Assembly (NCBI GenBank): GCA_033964015.1 | Contig: CM066922.1 | Coordinates: 22,926,507-22,990,506 of the forward strand | Reading direction: 5' to 3' | Length of the DNA stretch: 64,000 nt | Source: Scolanthus callimorphus | Taxonomy: Eukaryota > Cnidaria > Anthozoa > Actiniaria > Edwardsiidae | Shown here: piece by piece, positions 22,223 through 31,574 of the stretch | How positions within the stretch are numbered: the first letter of the stretch is position 1 | Layout: the number at the start of each line of letters is the position of its first letter | Notes under the pieces: generated by a model | Told to the model about the DNA's origin: nothing | Seen by the model: the letters and a program-made list of their open reading frames with translations, nothing else | Database searches by the model: none | Made by a program: the position numbers and the translations under genes

Positions 22223-22485
22223 CAGGGGCGTAGCCAGGGGGGGTTCCAGGGGTTCCGGAACCCCCCCTCTCCCGCAGCGGAACCCCCCCCCCCCCCCCCC
22301 CCCCCAACAAAATAAAAGCTCCAATTAAATGTAGCAAATTTCTTCAAACGCTAGTTTTTTCCCGAGATCAATATTTTTGGCTGGGTTTCCTGTGGCGAGA
22401 ACGCAAAAAAACGTCCCGATTTATGTTGAGTTTTTTATTTTTGAATTTGGAACCCCCCCTCTCATAAGTGCTGGCTACGCCCCTG
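22223..22485. mobile_element. MITE with perfect 9-bp target duplication
   Basis: The ends CAGGGGCGTAGCCAGGGGGG and GCTGGCTACGCCCCTG bound 263 bp. CTAATAGTA flanks both sides exactly (22214-22222 and 22486-22494). A 9-bp duplication is typical of Mutator-like elements, although the CAGGGG terminus resembles hAT ends. It contains a long C tract and no coding sequence. Confidence 0.88.
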
Positions 22486-22844
22486 CTAATAGTATAATTT
22501 TGTGATCACAGAGTTCACTCCATTGAGTCGTAGTTTATCTTGGGTATGGCCCCTATATGGAAGGAAGAATTTCACGATTAAATTACTACCAGCTGATCTT
22601 TCCTCGCGCTGCGCAAAGGATTACTGGTCAAAGCGGAACGTTCCTAGTAGGTCCAGCGAGAGATAAACCGCTGGATGTGCGCGGGCGCTCGAGCTCAAGG
22701 TTCCCGGTGACCTCACAACCTTACAACAGGAACCCCGCCCAGAATGCCTGGGGTTAGGCTCGTGTCATCGTATAAGTTACAACCTGTTTATATTTCACAT
22801 AAAACAAACGGTTGTAATTGGGTGCGGAGAATCCTAATCTTATT

Positions 22845-23133
22845 TTTTAAACCGCACCGGGGAGTTGAGGACCTAAGGAAAATTTACCAGGGGGGTTGTA
22901 TATTGGACTCTGGAAATTCCACGAGAGCGGGCGTTGGGGGGGGGGGGGGAAGGTGTAAAAAGGTGACTTTCCGGGGACATTTTATCCCAAAATAGTTTTT
23001 CCAGGGTTACTTCACCTGAAAAAATGGAAATTCCACGGTCCCGAGGGGTCCTTTATGAGGCTGGAAATTCCAGGGGAGGGGGTCTGATTCACGAGTCGAA
23101 ATTCCAGGGGAGGGGGTCTTTGTGCGGTTTAAA
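22845..23133. mobile_element. MITE with TTTTAAACCGCAC ends
   Basis: TTTTTAAACCGCACCGG at the left pairs with TGCGGTTTAAAA at the right. Inside, GGAAATTCCA(C/G)G is repeated four times and a G tract lies at about 22937. The right end lies about 27 bp beyond a possible terminal OSTM1 exon (23160-23205). Confidence 0.6.
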
Positions 23134-23506
23134 ATTGCAATCAGACATAGCGCCGGTCCTTGAAATAAAATCACGACCAAGCCGAAACAATTTATTCTGT
23201 TGTCGCTGAATTTCTAGGTCACCTTTGGCGTGGGATACCAGACTCTAGACACCCCAAAGAGATAGCAGTTGGGTGAATGTTATACCCTAAGAGATAGGAC
23301 AAGCACCGCCGTCTATTTTTCTGGGGACACCGTTCCGTGCTGGTTTTGGCACACAAAAACGCGGATGCTAAGCTAAAACTTGAAACACTTTTCTTGCCGG
23401 AACGGTCCCGTGTGAACACTGTTGCAAAAACGTGCCAGAATTGTACCGTACCGTGTGAACGGGGTCTTAAGGGGGCTTGTAAGATAAATAGAACCCTACT
23501 TGCTTG

Positions 23507-23966
23507 AGGCCAGTTTACACTTGCAATTTTTGCTGCAATTTTTGTCGCGCGAGTCGCGGCGATTTTCTCGCACGTACGCGTCACCTCAAAATCACTAATG
23601 TAAACTAGGCGCAACTCGGCGCGATCTGCCGCGATTTTTGTCGCGTGATGTCGCGGAGATTTCAACATGTTCGAAACTATTTGCAACTTGATGCGATTTG
23701 AAGAAAAGAGGGCACAAAAAATCGCACCGGGTTTGCATCTCGTTTACACTAGAGAGTTGGAATAGACCTCCTCGGCTTGCCCGTTTGTTTGCCCATTTCA
23801 GATCACGTGGCATTCCCATGAGTATTCTCTCTTTCTTTTTCTGCTACGCACCGAAGGATTTATGAATATGGAATCATTCCAAACAAAGAGAATTCTCATA
23901 GTGCAACTCCGCGCGAGAAAAATTCCGCGACAAATGCAACAAAAATCGCAAGTGTAAAACCGGCCT
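23507..23966. mobile_element. MITE interrupted by another MITE
   Basis: Left arm AGTTTACACTTGCAATTTTT through GTCGCG; right arm is its complement (GCGAGAAAAATTCCGCGACA through AAAAATCGCAAGTGTAAAAC, ending GGCC). The right arm is separated by a diverged copy (23763-23905) of the 4835-5026 MITE family, recognisable by GACCTCCTC and CATTTCAGATCACGTGGCAT. The right end is 12 bp from the OSTM1 exon 4 donor. Confidence 0.75.
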
Positions 23967-23977
23967 TACGCTCCTAC

Positions 23978-24133
23978 CTTCCTTCCGTTCTGAACCATCA
24001 CCATTAAAGCAGCAGTATAAAATATAACAGGTAATAAACAAAAAAACACTGTTAGCGCCACTACCGACACCAGATCCTTCTGAATACGAACGCATTTGAA
24101 CTCATGGCTCCAGCGCTGACGAGTAAAGTTCAT
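23978..24133 (-). CDS. OSTM1: OSTM1 exon 4 (transmembrane segment)
   Basis: Minus-strand exon from acceptor 24135-24134 (TTTTTCCAG) to donor 23977-23976 (GTAGGA), phase 0. It encodes MNFTRQRWSHEFKCV, then DLVSVVALTVFFCLLPVIFY and TAALMVMVQNGRK. This matches the OSTM1 juxtamembrane block (DAMN-T..LW...F-C) followed by its single transmembrane helix and a basic cytosolic stretch. NFT is a candidate N-glycosylation site. OSTM1 is the glycosylated beta subunit of the lysosomal CLC-7 chloride/proton exchanger. The cytosolic last exon was not secured; RQQNKLFRLGRDFISR after an AG at 23207-23206 is only a weak candidate. Confidence 0.85.
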
Positions 24134-24364
24134 CTGGAAAAATAAAAATTATTTATTTAGAAACTTCCGACACGCTTAATAAGTGCGCGACAGAAAATTC
24201 CATTCGTGTGCAGAGGCTTCTTTTTGGGAAGTTGATACAAACAAGAAAACACTAATAGTAAAAGCAAATGCAGGGAAATCAAAAGTAGTCTCTGCTCGCA
24301 GGGAGGGTGAATAGTTTTCAAGTTTGAAGTTGAATAAAAATTTGTATGAAATCGGCAGATCGGC

Positions 24365-24800
24365 TTGTTAGGCTAATATTTAACAATTATTCCTCGAGAC
24401 CGAATGGGCTCTGAGTCAATAACCCATGAGGCTAAAGTCCGAAGGCCATGAGGGCGAGAGGAATAATCACACTAGTAGGGTCGATTTGCTTTAATAGCCA
24501 AAAACGTTTTCTGGTCTGGTCATTTTCCATTCTCTGGGTTCAAATCCAACACTTTTAGCTACTAGAAGTAGGCTATTTAACAATTATTCCTTGAGCCCGA
24601 ATAGGCTCGTGGTTGATAGCCCATAAGCTCAGAAGGTCGAATGGTTATTGACTCAAATGCCATGAGGGCGAGGAATAATCGTTTAAGTCAATCATACTAG
24701 TAGGTCAATTTGTATAGCCAAAAGCGTGTTCTGTCTGGTCATTTGCCATTTTCTGGCTTTCAAATCCAACACTTTTCACTACTAGTAGGCTATAACTTAT
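24365..24800. repeat. Tandem pair of a 210-bp repeat
   Basis: ATTTAACAATTATTCCT..GAG occurs at about 24376 and 24576, each followed by GCCATGAGGGCGAG, GGAATAATC, then AATCCAACACTTTT and CTACTAG. Within each copy, AATTATTCCT and AGGAATAAT form an inverted pair, so it is a duplicated MITE-like unit. It lies in OSTM1 intron 3. Confidence 0.75.
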
Positions 24801-24973
24801 AGCCTACTAGTAGCTCAACCAATCACAATGCAGCATTGGCAATAGATCACTGGTAGTGTGATTTGACTAAAGCGTGATATCAGTGAACTGGGCATGATGA
24901 CATAGTACACATTTAGAGCTGTATCAATAATTGATTCAAACAACCGTGGCACAGCCTGACACAGCCCCTTTAA

Positions 24974-25462
24974 GGTGACTCCACGAAAAGTCCACATGCA
25001 TTTTCTATTGGTCATAACTTTTAAAATATTCCTGTGACGGAAATCAAACTTGGAGGACAGTAGGTGTCATTTAGCAATAGTTTAACATATTGCGACCTTT
25101 ATTTTGCATTAATACTTTTAATGATATTCCAGTACAGTGGACCCCCTTTTTCCTCTTTAAACTTCTTTAAAAACAAAATTTTGCTATCACTTTTGCACAA
25201 AATTAAAAAATTGGTGTTCAATTTATTTGCCTCAGATATTTAGAAAGTCTTAGCCAATTCGACAGAGCCGAATAATATATCCCAGCCATCTTAGCTGGGA
25301 TATTATTCAAGTATTAATGCAAATGAATATCGAAATATGTTAAACTATTGCTAAAAGATACCCCTACTGTCCTCCAATTTGATGTCCATCACAAAATATT
25401 ATAAAAGTTATGACCAAATTTATATTTACAGAAAAGCCGCTTGGACTTTTCGTGGAGTCACC
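24974..25462. mobile_element. MITE with TTAA target duplication (piggyBac type)
   Basis: GGTGACTCCACGAAAAGTCC at the left and its complement at the right are flanked by TTAA on both sides (24970-24973, 25463-25466). Arms continue for about 150 bp through ATAGTTTAACATAT. TTAA is the target duplication of piggyBac-like transposons. No transposase. The right end lies 18 bp from the OSTM1 exon 3 donor. Confidence 0.85.
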
Positions 25463-25484
25463 TTAAACTGTGGGCACTACTTAC

Positions 25485-25685
25485 AGCAGATACCACGTCA
25501 GCACAGACTGACCCTCCTAACAATTCTCCAAGTTCGTCTGTTCCTGCTATTTCCCTGTACGTGTTTTGTAACGCCAAGTAGTCTTCATGACAATGAGCAC
25601 AAACCATGCGAACAGGCATTCCACTGGATGAGTTGGAAATGTGTGAGGCATTGGAGGACGCATTTGTAACTGGGTAGAAGGGAAG
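25485..25685 (-). CDS. OSTM1: OSTM1 exon 3 (conserved luminal Cys block)
   Basis: Minus-strand exon, acceptor 25687-25686 (ATATTCCAG), donor 25484-25483 (GTAAGT), 67 codons in phase 0. It encodes LPFYPVTNASSNASHISNSS, then VRMVCAHCHEDYLALQNTYR, EIAGTDELGE and GSVCADVVSA. The CxxC-x-x-x-Y-x-x-L and C-x-DVV blocks are the OSTM1 family signature (in the human protein V-C-K-N-C-R-E-A-Y and L-C-I-D-V-E-D-A). NAS, NAS and NSS are candidate N-glycosylation sites, in keeping with a heavily glycosylated lysosomal protein. It joins in frame to MNFT of exon 4. Confidence 0.9.
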
Positions 25686-25790
25686 CTGGAATATAAAAAT
25701 GATAATGGCAAGCCATTTAGAGCAAATTTCAATAAAAGTGTTCAAAAAACAAAGGCTCATTTGTGCCATGTCTGCACCATCAAGGGCATA

Positions 25791-25961
25791 GACCAGATTT
25801 CGTATGACTGTGAAAAGTGCCACAAAGAGTTGCACCTCGCCGCGACCGTATCGCGACTACGCAGTTTCATTCGGTATCTACAGCAGGCCAGGCTCCGTAC
25901 TGCCACTGCGACAGTACCGCGCCGTGTCACGGTACTTTTCACAGTCATACGAAATCTGCTC
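25791..25961. mobile_element. MITE copy 1 (AGATTTCGTATGACTGTGAA ends), TA flanks
   Basis: The ends GACCAGATTTCGTATGACTG and CAGTCATACGAAATCTGCTC are flanked by TA at 25789-25790 and 25962-25963. A second copy at 29946-30128 has the same length class, ends and interior (CTACAGCAGGCCA), so this is an active or recently active family. Located in OSTM1 intron 2. Confidence 0.88.
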
Positions 25962-26228
25962 TAGCTAGAAATTTTGTTTGTGGGGGGCAAGCCTTGGTCA
26001 TCCTTTCTTTTTGCTGGGTGGGGAGGGGGGGGGACAAACTTTTCTTCACAGGGCTGCAAATTGCGGCTGTGGGGGTCGCTTTTGCCACATGACAATGCAC
26101 TTAAAAAAGTGATGCAACAATATGAAACAAAGTAATGATGGCTGTTTCTTTCTAGCATAATATTGTCTGCCTAAATCAAAAGCTGAAATAAGCATAAGAA
26201 TTGGGAAGTGTTGGGTAAGGCTGTAATA

Positions 26229-26549
26229 GAGTCCTAAAGTGTGACGTCACAAATTTGAAAAAATTGAATGTCAGATTTGTAAGACAAATAATGAAAGACC
26301 AACACAAGAGAATGCTGCATGCAAAAAATGAGGTGAATCAGTTGAAATGCTACTGGGATTTGGCCCACTGAATATATAATTTTTTTAACCGTTAGCCCTA
26401 GTATTCAGCAGGCCATTATCTCCGTCGTGTTGCAACCAATTTGCCTCATTTTTGGTGTGTAGCTTTCATTCGATGTGTCCTTTCAGAATCAATGGCAAAT
26501 ATTGCTAAATCAAAAATTTGTTTTTTGTGACTTCATCACTTTAGGACTC
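26229..26549. mobile_element. MITE with GAGTCCTAAAGTG ends, TA flanks
   Basis: GAGTCCTAAAGTGTGACGTC at the left and GACTTCATCACTTTAGGACTC at the right, with TA on both sides (26227-26228, 26550-26551). The right half recurs alone at 53042-53212. It ends 19 bp from the OSTM1 exon 2 donor. Confidence 0.85.
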
Positions 26550-26570
26550 TATGCCTTAAGTTGCACCCAC

Positions 26571-26677
26571 CCTTGAATTATTAGTAAAACAGTCACTCAG
26601 GACTTGTTGTATGTTGAAAAACTTCTTGACATCTTCCCGAATATTCCATCTGAAGTCTTCAGGATCTTTATAGCAAT
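26571..26677 (-). CDS. OSTM1: OSTM1 exon 2
   Basis: Minus-strand exon after acceptor 26679-26678 (TTTTTTCAG) and before donor 26570-26569 (GTGGGT). With the single base carried over from exon 1 it reads NCYKDPEDFRWNIREDVKKF followed by FNIQQVLSDCFTNNSR. The Cys spacing (C at the junction, then CF near the end) and the VKKFF block match the second conserved luminal segment of OSTM1. NNS is a possible glycosylation site. Phase is consistent on both sides. Confidence 0.82.
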
Positions 26678-27372
26678 CTGAAAAAAGTATTCAGCAGTTA
26701 TTATTGATGACCTGCAGGGAAAAAAAAGAACCTACACAGCTCTACGTTCTGGCTTGCAATAAACTCCATGAATAAAAGACAAACATCTGATCACTGAATG
26801 AGGCAACAATTATGCCCTGAGCTGAGTCGCATCCAAACACAAGGGCTGCATAGCATGCAGTCAAGTGGTGGGGCTTATAAGGAAAGAATGTATCATGAAT
26901 TAAAGTGGTAGGGCTATTAATACAAGAAATGTATGATGGATGATTTCTGGAAAAGTGACCCTCCCCTCTGCGGCCCCTGCAACAACATGCATAAATCTAT
27001 TTTTGTCAACATATAATGTTCTAAGACCAGTTGCTACACTGTACAACTGTGATATCAGAGCTTAAATAAAGAGCCAGCCATCAGACAATGTCCGTCCAAA
27101 ATGGAACGTTGACTGTCAAATGTTGATCTGTTTTATACAGTAGCTATAACCTCCAAAGTTTGCAGATAAACTGTTTCAGGCACTATCTAATAATAATATG
27201 ATGATGATGTTAATTGAGCCACATAGCAGCATTAGCTGGATTGCAGTGGAAGCCAGAAGCAAGACTGATATTGACAATACTTAACAGATAATTGGTCTAA
27301 TTATGAATAGCAAACAGTGGCAAAGTTATTGAGTCTATCAGTGCGGCCTCGAAACTTCTGGGCCCTCTGAGG

Positions 27373-27575
27373 AGGCCCTACCAGGGGTAAATTCCGACAA
27401 GCCACACTGCCTTGAACTACGTTGAAAACGCGACACGGCCTTTCCGAAACAGCGACAAACGACAAGCCATTCCATCAAAATACTAACAGCGACTCTAGCA
27501 AAAGCCTGCGAAATCGTGACATGGTCTGTTTTGAAATGTAGACTAGCGACACGGTGACCCCCCCTGGTAGGGCCT
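27373..27575. mobile_element. hAT-like MITE with perfect 8-bp target duplication
   Basis: The ends AGGCCCTACCAGGGG and CCCCTGGTAGGGCCT bound 203 bp. CTCTGAGG flanks both sides exactly (27365-27372 and 27576-27583). An 8-bp duplication is the hAT signature. Located in OSTM1 intron 1. Confidence 0.88.
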
Positions 27576-27785
27576 CTCTGAGGACCTGACCGCAGGAATA
27601 GCCGTGAGACACCACGGTGGTATTGGGAATAAGGTAAGTCAGGGGCTCAATTCCCCTGGCTTTCTCTATGAATAAAGCTGATATAATTACACAACGCTCC
27701 TTGACAGGGATAAGCCCCGCACATCTGAGCCTCCCCCCCCCCCCCCGACAAAGTGTGTCCTGAACCCCCCTGGGTACCAACTTAC

Positions 27786-28143
27786 TGTTGCAACGCGAGC
27801 CACTCCAAAGATTTGTAACAAACTCGTACACATTACTAACTATCTGATACTTCTCAGACTGGACAAGTTCTTCCAGACATCCGTAATCCGGGTCATAAAT
27901 CTGCGTCCTTATTTCGTACACAGCCGTGTACTTCCATTGGCAATGCCGACAAAATCTGAACGGCGTTGCTTGTTTAACAGCACATTCTGTGTATGCCGAT
28001 GCATTGCTGGCCAAATTTTCCAACATTACGCGACATTCTTCCGATAAAGCTGGCCCATCTGGGTTGAGTTGGTTCCAGAGTGCACCGTAGGCACATAAAG
28101 TACAGGAAGCTAATAATATAGATGCAATCCGCAGCGAGGGCAT
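27786..28143 (-). CDS. OSTM1: OSTM1 exon 1 (signal peptide and first luminal Cys block)
   Basis: Start ATG at 28143-28141 gives a clear signal peptide (MPSLRIASILLASCTLCAYG) and then SEECRVMLENLASNASAYTE, CAVKQATPFRFCRHC, YGCLEELVQSEKYQIVSNVY and NLWSGSRCN. ASNASAYxxC and FRxCxxC are diagnostic for OSTM1, the accessory subunit needed to stabilise CLC-7 in lysosomes. The exon ends at donor 27785-27784 (GTAAGT) with one leftover base. The open frame runs on past the donor but that part is not homologous. An in-frame ATG lies 24 codons upstream, but it would bury the signal peptide, so I prefer 28143. The gene is divergent from RPL24, with 483 bp between this ATG and the RPL24 start-site estimate. 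Confidence 0.88.
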
Positions 28144-28626
28144 AGCTAAAAAAAACAGTCTTGTGATCGCTTCAGTAGCTCGCAAGAAAGCAAGAAATCC
28201 CTCTTTTATGCGCAAACTTGGAAGTCATACCACGGCAAAGAAGTGAACAGAGTTTCGTACCGGGTATAATTGACTTGTTACATAGCTGATAAGCTGTTCA
28301 AAAAAGAAGAAATTTCCTCCAAACGAAATGTACATCCGCCATCATACACTGCGTTTCAGCAGAGGTGAGCGCGCAAAGCAACACGGTACAGAATGTTTAT
28401 TTTTCCGTTTCATTTTACTTTCATTTTTATTAGTTATCAGTTTTCGACTATTTTAGTTATTTTCTTTTCCTGTATTGTGTCGTTTATTAGTTTCTATAGC
28501 CTTATTAAAGCACTGATTTTAAAGTAGCAAAATTCGTTTTACGTGCTAGTGGGCTTCCTGTTCCATTTGCTGTCTGGGAAAACCTGGGGCCGAGCGCCGG
28601 CGCTAAAGTGCGCACGCGCAATAAAA
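28144..28626. promoter_or_regulatory. Divergent promoter region OSTM1 / RPL24
   Basis: About 480 bp separate the OSTM1 start codon (minus) from the predicted RPL24 transcription start (plus). The RPL24-proximal part contains the GC-rich GAGCGCCGGCGCTAAAGTGC with CGCACGCGCA just before the start. No canonical TATA box is placed at -30. No transposon ends were seen inside it, unlike the surrounding introns. Bidirectional activity is inferred from layout only. Confidence 0.55.
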
Positions 28627-28663
28627 CCTTCCTCTTCGACAAAAGATACAGCGACAAGATGAA
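28627..28663 (+). CDS. RPL24: RPL24 exon 1 with TOP-like 5' end
   Basis: CCTTCCTCTTC at 28627-28637 is a terminal oligopyrimidine (TOP) tract, the usual 5' end of ribosomal protein mRNAs and the target of growth-dependent translation control. The start ATG is at 28659-28661; only ATGAA is coding before the donor GTAAGT at 28664. Joined to exon 2 it reads M-K-L-E-L-C, the conserved eL24 N-terminus. Coding part 28659-28663, the rest 5' UTR by inference. Confidence 0.85.
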
Positions 28664-28999
28664 GTAAGTTGGACTTACAATCCATTCTCATCCTCACCAA
28701 TTTACACCCTAAATGACCATCTTTATACGCCATATGAAAGACAGATATCTGAACCATGTTGCCGTTGCTTTTTCTTCTGTGTTATTTCTTCGTAGTCGGC
28801 TCAAATTTGTATTTGTTTATTGCCGTCGGATGGCGAATCGTGTTGCAGGTTTTTAAAATGAAAAGTTGATGGATTTGATTTAAATGTAACACAATTTTCT
28901 TTTTCTGAATGTGTTGGAGTGATCTTCATTATTTCCGAGATAAAGCCGTAGTAAAGTCGAGTACACATAATTTGATAACAATGATTGTTTCTATACTAG

Positions 29000-29075
29000 G
29001 CTTGAGCTGTGCAACTACAGCGGGTATAAAATCTACCCAGGGCATGGCAAACGCTACGTCAGGCTGGATGGCAAG
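29000..29075 (+). CDS. RPL24: RPL24 exon 2
   Basis: Acceptor AG at 28998-28999, donor GT at 29076. It encodes [20 protein letters not shown] and RLDGK, the zinc-ribbon-derived N-terminal domain typical of eL24 (in animals [19 protein letters not shown]). As in metazoan eL24, only one of the ancestral zinc Cys residues is kept. It ends in phase 0. Confidence 0.93.
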
Positions 29076-29202
29076 GTAGGGGGCATCTGAATCTGTCATT
29101 TTGCAGGCAAAGGCCAATTATGTATGTTTACCTCGGCCTCAGGATGAAGTTTACATTTTGCAACAGAGTTCTCAGAACATGTCTTGGATATGACTCATGA
29201 CC

Positions 29203-29494
29203 CTGAGGGCCATTTTTGATCCACATACCCCCTATCGACGGGTTTTTCCGAGGGGTTCTAATATCTGATTTCCGAGGGGTGTTAATGAAAACCTGCTGTT
29301 TTGGAAGTATTCTGGCTCCTATTGACGAGAATTTCCAAGGGGTTTTGAAACCTGTTGTGGAAGAAATTCAGAAATTTCTCAGGGGTCTTCCGCAATTTTC
29401 TGGGGGGTCTAGCCAAAAAAATCATTTCCGAGGGTTCAAATTCTTAACCATCTCGTCAAAAGGGGGTATGGGGATATAAAATGGAACAGCCCTG
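29203..29494. mobile_element. MITE in RPL24 intron 2
   Basis: The left end has AGGGCC and CACATACCCCC, the right end GGGGGTATGGGG and GGAACAGCCCT. Interior repeats TTTCCGAGGGGT. Imperfect arms; boundaries approximate. Confidence 0.55.
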
Positions 29495-29945
29495 AGCAAT
29501 CCATGTCTTGCTTATTGTTTTGCGTGTCGCAAAAAATTAATGGTGGCACTCAAGGTAATCATAGGTTTTGTGACATACAGGGTGTAAGAAGGGCTTGAAC
29601 TATTTCATCTGATAGGGTACCTATAATGATTTTCTCTAGATATCCCAATTAAATTTTGCCTGCATTTTGTGAAAATTGCCTAAAATGTTGCTGCTAGGCA
29701 TAAAATTATGCCTTGAGAAATTACATTTCACTGCATATGTAATTACTCATGACAGCCATGTGAAATCTGCTTTGGTTATGGTTTTGTTTCACCAGTCAAA
29801 CTATCAAAGCCAGTCAGATGTTTTCTCAGTCTAATGGCTTCAGTCATGAAGATCGGACAGTCTGATTCACCAGGCTGAAGAGAACAAAGATCTGATTACC
29901 CAAGACAGTTTGAAAGGCTTCCAAAGCAGAATTGATTTTGAAATA

Positions 29946-30128
29946 GAGCAGATTTCGTATGACTGTGAAAAGTACCACCACAAAGTCGTTCCGCCGCGAC
30001 CGTGACCGTACCGCGACTATGCGATTTCATTGGCGATTTCATTCCATCTACAGCAGGCCATGTTCCGTACCGCCACCGTGACAGTACCGCGCCGTACCGC
30101 ACTTTTCACAGTCATACGAAATCTGCTC
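29946..30128. mobile_element. MITE copy 2 (same family as 25791-25961)
   Basis: GAGCAGATTTCGTATGACTG and its exact complement, TA flanks at 29944-29945 and 30129-30130. It lies in RPL24 intron 2, ending 46 bp before exon 3. Confidence 0.9.
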
Positions 30129-30174
30129 TATGACTATGTAACAACATACATCATCTTCATTCTTGATATTTTAG

Positions 30175-30422
30175 GTGTTCAATTTCTTGAATAAGAGGTG
30201 TGAACGTGCTCTGCTGATGCGGCGTAACCCTCGTGAGGTCACATGGACAGTTCTGTATCGCCGAAAACACAAGAAGGGAACACAGGAGGAGGTGTCCAAA
30301 AAGCGCACACGCCGTAACATCAAGTTCCAGAGGTCTGTTCAGGGTGCATCCCTTGAGAATATCTTGGCTAAAAGGAACCAGAAACCAGAAGTACGCAAGG
30401 CACAGAGGGAACAAGCAGTCCG
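30175..30422 (+). CDS. RPL24: RPL24 exon 3 (main body of 60S protein eL24)
   Basis: Acceptor TTTTAG at 30169-30174, donor GTATGG at 30423. It encodes [55 protein letters not shown] and [32 protein letters not shown] and [15 protein letters not shown] are invariant in animal eL24. eL24 sits on the 60S subunit and its C-terminal arm contributes an inter-subunit bridge. The assembled five-exon protein is about 151 residues, close to the usual 157, with no frame break. This is the best-supported host gene of the window. Confidence 0.97.
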
Positions 30423-30534
30423 GTATGGCAGGGCCCCACATTAACTCGTCTGAGAGGTGCCATTGGTGCCTAAATAAAAAATTTTACCTAGTTCAGTTGG
30501 TCACCATAATAGAAATTTCTTTCTCTCGAAAATG

Positions 30535-30722
30535 TGTGTTTCCAAAAAATATCCATACCCCCCCTAGGAAGGGATTGGACATTCCAGAGGGTCAATTTAC
30601 CTGATATTTTCCATACAAATACTTTATTTTTCTTCGGAAATTCCAGAGGGGTGGGGGGGGGGGGGGGGGGTCATTTCTCAATACCCTTCCGTGAGGGGGT
30701 ATGGATATTTTTTGGAAACACA
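30535..30722. mobile_element. MITE with G tract, RPL24 intron 3
   Basis: TGTGTTTCCAAAAAATATCC at 30535 and its exact complement ending at 30722. GAAATTCCAGAGGG is repeated inside and a G tract follows at about 30649-30670. 188 bp. Confidence 0.85.
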
Positions 30723-30991
30723 AATAAGGTTGTTGACAGCAAGTTTTGAAAAGGGCATTTTTACTGCAGACTGTTTTGGCCAAACTCTGCATTGCTACGT
30801 GACCTCAAAGTTCAATGTTGCGATTGGCGATTTTAGCCATCAATCAAACCAAAACACCATAGAGTTGAATATTGCATTTATTAGTGCATCATTGGTTTCA
30901 TTATTGAAGTGTGCGTTCATCACTCAGACAGATAGTCCCCAACAATTACCCTCAAATTATTCTGACAGAGGTGATTTTCTCAGACCGTGCT

Positions 30992-31065
30992 TGTTTCTGT
31001 GATGAGTTACTTTTACCTACATTGTTTGAGTGAAACTCTGATAACATTTGATGCTCTGAGAAATG
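30992..31065 (+). ncRNA. Intronic C/D-box snoRNA, copy 1 (28S guide)
   Basis: Intron 3 of RPL24. Box C GTGATGA (30999-31005) and box D CTGA (31056-31059) are enclosed by a TTTC/GAAA terminal stem, extended by CAGAC (30981-30985) and GTCTG (31073-31077). Upstream of a D'-like TTGA (31026-31029) the guide TTACCTACATTGT is complementary to the universally conserved 28S segment AACAATGTAGGTAA (from memory). The D'+5 rule points to the U in AACAAU-GUAGG. To my recollection that is the 2'-O-methyl site served by yeast snR62 and vertebrate U34. A near-identical copy lies in intron 4. Confidence 0.82.
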
Positions 31066-31169
31066 AGAACCAGTCTGCTGTGAACGTTTGCTACCTAACT
31101 ACTGTAAAAAATATTTAACTTGGGTACTTTCCCTGTGACAATATTGAATGTTTTTTGTTTTGTTTTCAG

Positions 31170-31209
31170 AGCTGCAAAGGAGAAGCAGAGGGCTAAGACC
31201 AGTGCCAAG
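31170..31209 (+). CDS. RPL24: RPL24 exon 4
   Basis: Acceptor TTTTCAG ending 31169, donor GTACTG at 31210. With the two bases carried from exon 3 it encodes RAAKEKQRAKTSAK, the basic helical linker of eL24. Phase is consistent on both sides. Confidence 0.92.
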
Positions 31210-31356
31210 GTACTGTTACCTATCTTACTATATCATGAGCAGTATAGACAAGTTATGAAATAAGAGCTCTGGAACAGCCCCTTAATCACAAGGTTCTGGG
31301 ATAAAAGGGGTGAGCCCCCACATTTATGACGTCTGTTGTCACACAGCTTTCATAGA

Positions 31357-31484
31357 GTTAAAAGCCCATCAACAACTGAGAGCATTTGCAGTCTATTAGC
31401 CAATCAGAGCAGCCAAAAACAATGGATCAATTTGAAAACAAAAGAAAATGTGGTGCAAGGCTCCGTTGATGATGGGCCTTTAAC
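31357..31484. mobile_element. Small MITE, RPL24 intron 4
   Basis: GTTAAAAGCCCATCAAC at 31357 pairs with GTTGATGATGGGCCTTTAAC ending about 31484. 128 bp. Confidence 0.65.
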
Positions 31485-31574
31485 ATCTCTTAAGCGTGAC
31501 ATTCAAAATTTGGGGTATTGTGCGAAAACAAGATTAGGCACTCCATATTTTATTTTATCACTTTTGGTAAGGCT

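Noticed and set aside
27475..28215. Single 246-codon uninterrupted protein
   Set aside because: Homology to OSTM1 stops at the GTAAGT donor at 27785; the rest of the frame is intron read-through over a C tract and a MITE, and the first 24 codons precede the signal peptide.
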